A program made the position numbers and the translations under genes. 38,482 bases of DNA from an uncultured Clostridia bacterium (GTDB lineage Bacteria; Bacillota; Clostridia; UBA1381). How positions within the stretch are numbered: position 1 is the stretch's first letter; each line of letters starts with the position of its first letter. Shown here in pieces: positions 33,601 to 38,482 of the stretch. The stretch lies in assembly GCA_947628515.1 (NCBI GenBank), contig CANRAG010000011.1, positions 1 through 38,482 of the forward strand, given 5' to 3'. The notes beneath the pieces were generated by a model. That model did not search any database. It was not told the origin of the DNA and worked only from the letters and a program-made list of their open reading frames with translations.

Positions 33601-36092
33601 TCGGAGACACATATGAGGTTGATTTAAGCGTGACCGACACATATACATTCCCGTCCAGAGAGAAGGGCTATACCGACGCCGATATTGAACCGCTCAGCGT
33701 TACGGTTACCAATGCCGGAACGGGGGACGCGGGCGCGCTTACCATAAGAAAAAGCGGCCCTGACGCGGATAAATTCATTTTATCCAAAGGCGTGCTGAAT
33801 GTGGCGGACGGTCGGGCGGATGTATTTACAGTCAGACCTGTAGCGGGCTTGGAGCGCCCGGCGTCATATTCTGCGACTATAACGGTTTCCGGCGGGGAAA
33901 TAACGCCGAAAAGCTTTGATGTAAAATTCGGTGTTACCGGTGATTATACTATTTTTGTGACTGATGTAAAAGGTAACGGCAACACATGGGGCAACGGCAC
34001 AAAGTTTAACTCCGCCCCGAACGGGGACGCGGGAGACGCGGAAGAAAAATTCGGCAAGGACGGGGAATATTGGTTCAGTCTGACAGGTCAGTCGGCAAGC
34101 TATCCGCAGTATAAAATCGGACTGCCCGCGGACGACTACACCGGACTTACCAAGGTCAGCTTCTGGGTAAAGGCGACCGGCGACATGGTCGGCACATCAT
34201 ATAAGTTCGGACTTCGCTCCGACAGTGATGCCGAGCTTGCAAGCTTCGCTCTTCCGTCTATGACCGGGGAATATGAATACTGCGAATATGACGTAACAGA
34301 TTTAACCGGACAGGATTTTGCCAATCTTAGCGAGCTAAGAACGAACTTCGGCAACGAGGCAAAAACGGGAAGCTTCTATATATCGCAGCTTAAATTCTAT
34401 TTCGTGCGCGAGGGGTACGGAATAACATACACGCTGAACGGTGAGCCGGCCGATTTTCATCAGTTTACGGGAGCCGACGTCGGATACGGGGATCAGGCGG
34501 CGAACGCGCTTACTGTAGACTTGGCGAGTACCGGCGTGGACATTCCGGCGAACGGTGTTGATATAGAAGTAAAGGGTAGCAACGGCACGCCCGATGACGC
34601 GTTTACGCCGTCTGTATCTTCACTGAAGCTCGACGCTTCGACAAGAACCGGACAATTTACCATCAAACCGAGAACCGGACTTGGCGCGGGCGACTACAGC
34701 GCGACTGTGAATATCAAGGCTGATAATGAAATTTTAGCATGTTTCGATGTATTGTTCATGGTTATCGACTTTAAGCCGAGGTTTGTGCATATTGACAATA
34801 GCTCCAAGGCTAACGGAATTGCTCCGGGCGGCCTCTGGTACGACCCGAATGTCGATGACTACCCCGGCGAAAACAGCGAGGGTGATATTACAACGAGCAT
34901 GGCGCAGGGTGACGGAATAGTCTTGAGCGGAGGAAGTATTTCTAATAAAACGCTCAAGTTTGATATCGCATCTTTCGGCGGCGGCGCGTCAAAGCTTGAT
35001 TATGAAAATCCGACCAAGCAAAGAGGCCGCGCTCAGAAGCAGCTTCCCAAGCTGGATTATTCGGGTCTTGCGGACTCGGAAGGCACGGTATATGTCAGCA
35101 TCATAGCAAAAAATGCGGGCGATACGAAGGTTGCGGTTGATTTAAATCTTGTCAGCGCTGTTTCAAAGAAGGTTACGACAATCGTTCCTTTGGGCACGTT
35201 GGGAATTGACGAGGGAGACACGGACTGGAAACAAATCAATTATACCGCAAAGGTTGCGGATCAGATGAAGACCGATGATATAGGATACCTGGGTATCAAC
35301 ACCGGAACAAACAGCAAAGGCTCTGTTCTTATCTCGGATCTCATTATTTCCAACTGCCCGATCGAGAATATTGATCTGTCGGTTGTAAACGGCCAGGCGG
35401 AAGCTCCGCCCAATATCAACATAACCGGACTTGTCAACGGAACGCTCACGATTCCGACGGTGACGGAAGGCTATGAGACAGCGCCCGAAGGAAAGGTAAC
35501 AGTGACTAACAGCGGTAACGGAGACGCCCAAGATATGACTGTTGCGGTATCTGACGCCGATAACTTTACAGTCACTCCGGAGATATTGAGTATTACCGGT
35601 TCAGCGCGGGAAGAAATTGTCATTGCTCCGAAAACCGGACTGAAAGCAGGGAACTATAGTGCAAACGTAACGATAAGCGGCGGAAATCTGCCGGAAAGCA
35701 ACGGCAAAGAGTTTACTGTAAGCTTTACGGTGGAAGATAATACGGAACCTTCTCACGGAGCGACATTAAAAGAAGTCGTATTTAACGGTGAAACATCGAG
35801 TGACGGCTCTGTCATAAACGGAACCATGAGCGACGCTGCCAACACCGTTGAAGTATTGCTCGAAACCGAAGACGCGGAACTCAATGCGGTAATGATCGCA
35901 GCTTATTATGAGGACGGTAAGCTTGTAGGCTGTCAGCTTACACCCGAAACGCAAGTTGACGGCGAAAACCGTTTGAAGATAGAGGACTTTGCGGCTCCGG
36001 CGGGCGCGGACGAGTTTAAGGCGTTTATCTGGGAGTCCGCACGGACCATGACGCCGCTCGTTGATACCGTTGTTACAGCGCGGATAAAATAG
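30666..36092 (+). CDS. Secreted multimodular GH5 enzyme (1808 residues)
   Basis: The GTG at 30666 has GAGGAGG 8 bases upstream and opens a signal peptide ending near VSA. The GH5 domain is at about 30-385, with general acid Glu192 (GILNEPTCDWDEW) and nucleophile Glu307 (ILMGEFGWQDG). Then come an F5/8 type C (CBM32-like) domain at about 394-528, a binding-like module at 551-745, an Ig-like domain at 755-870, and a series of Ig-like repeats (about 983-1095, 1252-1368, 1573-1690; motif VTVTN.G.GDA....TIR.....G..SY.A.ITVSGG) alternating with two more galactose-binding-like modules (1097-1250, 1373-1563). A final Ig-like domain covers 1693-1808. No SLH or sortase signal is visible. It has its own promoter. 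It is the best candidate for the main backbone-cleaving enzyme; a cellulase or xanthanase role is inferred from context. Confidence 0.9.
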   Translation: MKKFVKKSLGMVLSIIMALQLVMADIPALTVSAATTDQSRNQSRELKVKGNKIVLADDESVEVVLRGVNLESSYDHPTMMDVDNVFGNKKKPGQLDYIMNTLGGNLIRITVSVPAWLGKWSNGGNTWNDPNGEAYRNKIDQVINEISRAGKYAVLDMHAYHRFDNPDYLTFWDTAAERYKNNPTVLFGILNEPTCDWDEWLKGDSTPAADGPNGQKSVGHQYMVERIRDTGARNIIIAGGPSYSGTLAKIGTDEGYDLIDQGSNGDKSKTGNGIMYDYHRYMSHGSTSTWTAGASAARKKYPILMGEFGWQDGLLNNHPKEGSETWHTNWFPAIFNWMNDYETYGNYCNWTAFAFHPTSGPPMLVRKDDWYLDFELNDVFGKYIKEELDRLQSSSSLTSFKIPTVSSTEATSDVRNATDGDSNTAWISGNEAGEKTLEFDLGTPSKIKRWYVHHAPLTDEAKITSDFKLQYKAENDNEWHDADSVTGNTYAVTDRFVNIEEARYVRLVITKPDQDNGNTATIYEFNVMGENEPEEITPIDPPESAASGLLVSTGRKFDADNESVDGANISNFGGVWYRDASKTIAPEIVDVTGGGRALHIKGGSYQLGITNGKMVLGDFRNIEGFNFRIKSTTDINLQMSARFGPDNNTNYTKYTINAKRVTIPSTGGEWKDVWVPFDDFVPEGDGRESDFWRSADAATMYRTPKELPWPPDDYPADTTQKIPGAYWPVLIANMSVAGNQDAYISEVESFTKAKGSVAYDSVSFSNAGFNSNDGLKSGTTVISAKIRNNTDNAISGAVLAANLYKRGSVKVVNSDVQLIDIAKDSVTQERLLSLTVPEGADPADYYIKLYLLSDRLFAKPLTDTLVFDSNGAESSGAVGAAAASTLTVAPVNQVDRGGEASVTVKSTVSEPIGLLVYREKAHPDLTQDLLHIDQMTAESADFKFTVPTNALSMNYKVAAGSVGSDMGASGSMLVTENVIGDTYEVDLSVTDTYTFPSREKGYTDADIEPLSVTVTNAGTGDAGALTIRKSGPDADKFILSKGVLNVADGRADVFTVRPVAGLERPASYSATITVSGGEITPKSFDVKFGVTGDYTIFVTDVKGNGNTWGNGTKFNSAPNGDAGDAEEKFGKDGEYWFSLTGQSASYPQYKIGLPADDYTGLTKVSFWVKATGDMVGTSYKFGLRSDSDAELASFALPSMTGEYEYCEYDVTDLTGQDFANLSELRTNFGNEAKTGSFYISQLKFYFVREGYGITYTLNGEPADFHQFTGADVGYGDQAANALTVDLASTGVDIPANGVDIEVKGSNGTPDDAFTPSVSSLKLDASTRTGQFTIKPRTGLGAGDYSATVNIKADNEILACFDVLFMVIDFKPRFVHIDNSSKANGIAPGGLWYDPNVDDYPGENSEGDITTSMAQGDGIVLSGGSISNKTLKFDIASFGGGASKLDYENPTKQRGRAQKQLPKLDYSGLADSEGTVYVSIIAKNAGDTKVAVDLNLVSAVSKKVTTIVPLGTLGIDEGDTDWKQINYTAKVADQMKTDDIGYLGINTGTNSKGSVLISDLIISNCPIENIDLSVVNGQAEAPPNINITGLVNGTLTIPTVTEGYETAPEGKVTVTNSGNGDAQDMTVAVSDADNFTVTPEILSITGSAREEIVIAPKTGLKAGNYSANVTISGGNLPESNGKEFTVSFTVEDNTEPSHGATLKEVVFNGETSSDGSVINGTMSDAANTVEVLLETEDAELNAVMIAAYYEDGKLVGCQLTPETQVDGENRLKIEDFAAPAGADEFKAFIWESARTMTPLVDTVVTARIK

Positions 36093-36113
36093 ATTTTATT
36101 TTGAAATTCAACA

Positions 36114-36142
36114 GGGGGGGGTAATCTTTAAGTTTACCCCCC
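36114..36142 (+). terminator. G-run hairpin after the large GH5, overlapping a GTTTACC site
   Basis: GGGGGGTAA (36116-36124) pairs with TTACCCCCC (36134-36142) around a 9-base loop, 24 bases after the GH5 stop. No T tract follows (ATTTACTTG), so termination would be imperfect. The right arm contains GTTTACC at 36132-36138 and a further TTTAC 11 bases on, similar to the operator sites, but no good -10 box lies 32-34 bases downstream. The 36093-36305 gap contains nothing else that I can name. Confidence 0.45.
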
Positions 36143-36305
36143 ATTTACTTGTAGGAATTTGATAAAAGTATTAGCAATAGAAAATCTTGTTTCACAGGAT
36201 ACGACACGGTATCCGTATCAGATAGCGGCTTGTGACAATACAGAAATAAGGTAGTTAATCACGAGATCGAAATTGTTAAATGTGTTATAAAAGGAGAACT
36301 GCATT

Positions 36306-37655
36306 ATGGGATTTCCAAAGGATTTCAAATGGGGCGCGGCCAGCGCGGCATATCAGATTGAAGGTGCGTATAATGAGGACGGAAAGGGATTAAATATATG
36401 GGATGTATATTCAAAAAAGGCGGGTGTTGTCGCACATGGCGAGACGGGCGACATTGCCTGCGACCACTATCGCAGATTTCTTGATGATATAACTTTAATG
36501 AAAAGAATAGGAATAAAATACTACCGTTTTTCAATAAACTGGACAAGACTTATTCCCGATGGCGTTGGAGAGATAAATGAAAAGGGCGTTGAATTTTACA
36601 ACAATTTGATTGACGCGCTGATTGAAAACGGAATTGAGCCGATGATTACGCTGTTTCATTGGGACTATCCCTATGAGCTGCACTGTAAGGGCGGATGGCT
36701 CAATCGCGACTCATCGGATTGGTTCGCGTACTATGCGAAAACTGCGGCGGGTCTGTTTTCGGACAGAGTTAAATACTGGATGACAATTAACGAGCCGCAG
36801 ACCTTTGTAGGTTCGGGGTATAAATACGGTAATTTCGCGCCATGCATACAGGCTCCGAATTCGGAGCTTGTGCGCATAGCACACAATGTGATGTTATCAC
36901 ACGGGAAAGCTGTGCGAACAATACGGGAAAATGCGAAAGGTGAGACGGTAATAGGCTTCGCGGTAACAGGCGCATGCGTAATGCCTGAAAATGAAACAGC
37001 AGAAGGAATAGAGTTTGCCAGGAATGCAAGCTTTGATTTTAACGAGGAAAGTTTTATATATTCCAACAGTTACTGGGGTGACCCGATTGTGCTCGGCAGG
37101 TATCCTGACAAGGCGTATGATCTGTTTGGTGACGATTTGCGGCGACTTATAAAGGATGGAGACATGGAGATAATTTCAACTCCGGTTGATTTCTATGGCG
37201 CAAACATATATAATGACACCGGTTGTGGAATGTGCGGTGAATATCCGTCAAATGAGCGTATCGGAATGCCGCGAACAATGATGGGCTGGCCCGTAACGGA
37301 TGACTCGCTTTACTGGTCGGTCAGATTTTTTAACGAGCGGTATGACCTGCCGGCGCTTATAACGGAGAACGGAATGGCGAATACCGAGTGGATAGGACTT
37401 GACGGGCGAGTTCATGATGATATGAGAATTGATTATGTCGCACGATATTTGAGAGGTCTTAAAAAGGCGTGCGAAAGCGGGATCGGGATTATGGGATATA
37501 TGTACTGGTCGATTATGGACAATTTCGAGTGGTCAAGCGGCTATGACATGCGGTTTGGGTTGATATATGTGGATTATCTTACGCAGGAGCGCACAATTAA
37601 GGACTCAGGTTATTGGTATACAAAGGTTATAGAGTCAAACGGAGAAAATATTTGA
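36306..37655 (+). CDS. GH1 beta-glucosidase
   Basis: 449 residues, the standard GH1 length, without signal peptide. It starts with GFPKDFKWGAASAAYQIEGA, the usual GH1 N-terminal signature. General acid/base Glu163 is in TINEPQ and the nucleophile Glu354 in LITENGMAN; the substrate-binding SIMDNFEWSSGYDMRFGL block is near residue 400. Cytoplasmic hydrolysis of cellobiose or other beta-glucosides is expected; 6-phospho-beta-glucosidase is less likely since no PTS gene is present. AAAGGAG precedes the ATG. With GH94 upstream, the cell has both a phosphorolytic and a hydrolytic route for cellobiose. The stop codon abuts the remnant of an esterase gene, pointing to a past rearrangement at this point. 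Confidence 0.95.
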   Translation: MGFPKDFKWGAASAAYQIEGAYNEDGKGLNIWDVYSKKAGVVAHGETGDIACDHYRRFLDDITLMKRIGIKYYRFSINWTRLIPDGVGEINEKGVEFYNNLIDALIENGIEPMITLFHWDYPYELHCKGGWLNRDSSDWFAYYAKTAAGLFSDRVKYWMTINEPQTFVGSGYKYGNFAPCIQAPNSELVRIAHNVMLSHGKAVRTIRENAKGETVIGFAVTGACVMPENETAEGIEFARNASFDFNEESFIYSNSYWGDPIVLGRYPDKAYDLFGDDLRRLIKDGDMEIISTPVDFYGANIYNDTGCGMCGEYPSNERIGMPRTMMGWPVTDDSLYWSVRFFNERYDLPALITENGMANTEWIGLDGRVHDDMRIDYVARYLRGLKKACESGIGIMGYMYWSIMDNFEWSSGYDMRFGLIYVDYLTQERTIKDSGYWYTKVIESNGENI

Positions 37656-37770
37656 TGGAGCGGCAAAAGCAGCGGCGACGGACTGTTGGCTTGCAGACGG
37701 AGTACACCCAACCGCCACAGGACATGAGCTTATCGCGCACGAATGAATAAAAGCGTTCAGCGAACTGTAA
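37654..37770 (+). pseudogene. C-terminal remnant of an SGNH/GDSL esterase
   Basis: In the frame starting at 37654 the sequence reads DGAAKAAATDCWLADGVHPTATGHELIAHE, stop, IKAFSEL, stop (read in two pieces: ...ADGVHPTATGHE and LIAHE*IKAFSEL). DGVHPTATGHELIA is the conserved last block of SGNH hydrolases with the catalytic Asp and His. The TGA at 37744-37746 stands where Trp (TGG) is usual before IKAF, and the rest of the gene is gone, replaced by the GH1 gene whose stop overlaps the first base. Such esterases deacetylate polysaccharides, so the locus may once have carried one here. Confidence 0.75.
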
Positions 37771-37817
37771 TCCGGAATGAAAACGTATAACGGATAAAAC
37801 ATAATTAAATCAATGTA

Positions 37818-37861
37818 AAAAAAGTTTACCGTATTGAAAAACAAGATTATTATGATATAAT
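37818..37861 (+). promoter_or_regulatory. Promoter and operator of the third GH5 gene
   Basis: AAAAAAGTTTACC (37818-37830) is followed by an extended -10, TGATATAAT (TATAAT at 37856-37861), with the G of GTTT 32 bases before TATAAT. The bases at the -35 position (ATTGAA) are not consensus. This is the third exact 13-base copy in front of a sugar-utilisation gene in the window. Confidence 0.7.
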
Positions 37862-37872
37862 TACAATTAAAG

Positions 37873-37948
37873 AAAAAGGACTGTTCATTAGTATTTGATA
37901 AAAATCCCTCCTCTGACTCTCTCCCTGAAGCTATTGAACAGTCTTTTT
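37873..37948 (+). other. Leader hairpin with T tract before the third GH5
   Basis: AAAAAGGACTGTTCA (37873-37887) pairs with TGAACAGTCTTTTT (37935-37948) with one bulged G; the loop of 47 bases is CT-rich. The right arm runs into TTTTT, like an intrinsic terminator. It begins a few bases after the predicted transcription start, so it may attenuate or protect the GH5 transcript. Pairing was judged by eye only. Confidence 0.5.
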
Positions 37949-37980
37949 ATAATATAAATAACTGAAAGGATGAAGCCCTT

Positions 37981-38482
37981 ATGAAAAGATTTCTCAGCTT
38001 TATAACAGCGTTTTCTATGATTGTTTCGTCAGTCGGTTTTTCCGCTCATGCATCGGTAAGCTATGAAACGGCTGCCGCCGCAGCGGAAAACGCGGTAATA
38101 AACTATAATCGTTCAGTTCCGCTTGAGGTAAAAGGAAACAGGCTTGTGGAGCGGGGAACGGATAATACGGTAACTCTGCGCGGCGCAAATGTTCCGAGTC
38201 TCGGCTGGGGAATGGCGGAGCATATATATGAGTCAATGACAGAGTTATATGATAACTGGCATGCAAATCTTATAAGGCTCCCCATACAGCCGAAGTACTG
38301 GTTTGATACTTTGACGGATGAAGAACGGAAACAGGGCATCGTATCGGGCGAGGAGTATCGGAATTATGTGGACAATGTTGTTAAAGCGGCACAGGCGAGG
38401 GGCAAGTATGTTATTCTCGACTGTCACACCTATGTGATGCCGCTTCAGGAAAGCCTTGACTTATGGGAGGAATTGGCGGTTA
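37981..38482 (+). CDS. Secreted GH5 enzyme, N-terminal part (runs off window)
   Basis: 167 residues are visible and the frame is open at the right edge. AAAGGATG lies before the ATG. A signal peptide (MKRFLSFITAFSMIVSSVGFSAHA) is followed by the start of a GH5 barrel: LEVKGNRLVERG, VTLRGANVPSLGWG, NWHANLIRLPIQPKYWF, and YVILDCHTYVMPL, closely parallel to the two complete GH5 genes upstream. The catalytic Glu residues lie beyond the edge, so activity cannot be judged. It has its own promoter with the locus operator and a leader hairpin. The parallel with the other two suggests duplication with divergence of substrate preference or accessory modules. Confidence 0.88.
   Translation, partial: MKRFLSFITAFSMIVSSVGFSAHASVSYETAAAAAENAVINYNRSVPLEVKGNRLVERGTDNTVTLRGANVPSLGWGMAEHIYESMTELYDNWHANLIRLPIQPKYWFDTLTDEERKQGIVSGEEYRNYVDNVVKAAQARGKYVILDCHTYVMPLQESLDLWEELAV

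Noticed and set aside
1..38482. CRISPR arrays, tRNA or rRNA genes, phage or transposase genes
   Set aside because: None was seen on reading both strands; repeats in the coding regions are protein-domain repeats with diverged DNA.

Overview
This 38.5 kb window is a polysaccharide-utilisation locus from a Gram-positive anaerobe, most likely a gut or rumen Clostridia lineage of the Oscillospiraceae/Ruminococcaceae type. The evidence is a YesM/YesN-type two-component system, lipoprotein ABC solute-binding proteins with LplB/YtcP-type permeases, S-layer-homology (SLH) anchoring, strong AGGAGG ribosome binding sites with several GTG/TTG starts, and no Bacteroidetes SusC/SusD genes. The taxon is inferred, not proven. 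No rRNA, tRNA, CRISPR array, transposase or phage gene was seen.

Layout. At 3-1217 lies the 3' part of an FAD-dependent oxidoreductase, closed by a symmetrical hairpin (1221-1253). At 1256-4547 on the minus strand are an AraC-type response regulator and its sensor kinase, translationally overlapped. Everything from 4758 to the right edge is on the plus strand: two solute-binding lipoproteins and a secreted protein with three binding-like modules (4758-9677); a second unit with two sugar permeases, a secreted GH5, two very large related surface proteins (one with SLH repeats), then cytoplasmic GH88, GH94 cellobiose phosphorylase, a HAD hydrolase and a GH38-like protein (9805-30557); a 1808-residue modular GH5 (30666-36092); a GH1 beta-glucosidase (36306-37655); a decayed SGNH-esterase tail (37654-37770); and the start of a third GH5 that runs off the edge (37981-38482).

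How the genes may work together. Secreted GH5 endoglucanases would cut a beta-1,4-glucan backbone, the SLH and binding-module proteins would hold substrate and enzymes at the cell surface, and the ABC importer would take up oligosaccharides. Inside, GH88 would remove an unsaturated uronyl residue, the GH38-like protein would act on alpha-mannose, and GH94 plus GH1 would split the remaining cellobiose. This set matches the side chain and backbone of xanthan gum (mannose-glucuronate-mannose on cellobiose). As I recall, a xanthan locus with GH5, PL8, esterase, GH88, GH38 and GH94 was described in an uncultured gut Ruminococcaceae; this window may belong to that system or a close relative. The polysaccharide lyase that must act before GH88, intact esterases and the ABC ATPase are not in the window.

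Most unusual points: the GH38-like enzyme has Phe where the family nucleophile Asp should be. A 13-base sequence AAAAAAGTTTACC sits 32-34 bases before the -10 box of three promoters, with a degenerate version at a fourth, and looks like the operator of the AraC-type regulator. Two giant adjacent surface proteins share a long, unrecognised C-terminal region with calcium-loop-like motifs. A 105 bp inverted-repeat element lies between them. A broken esterase tail remains behind the GH1 gene.
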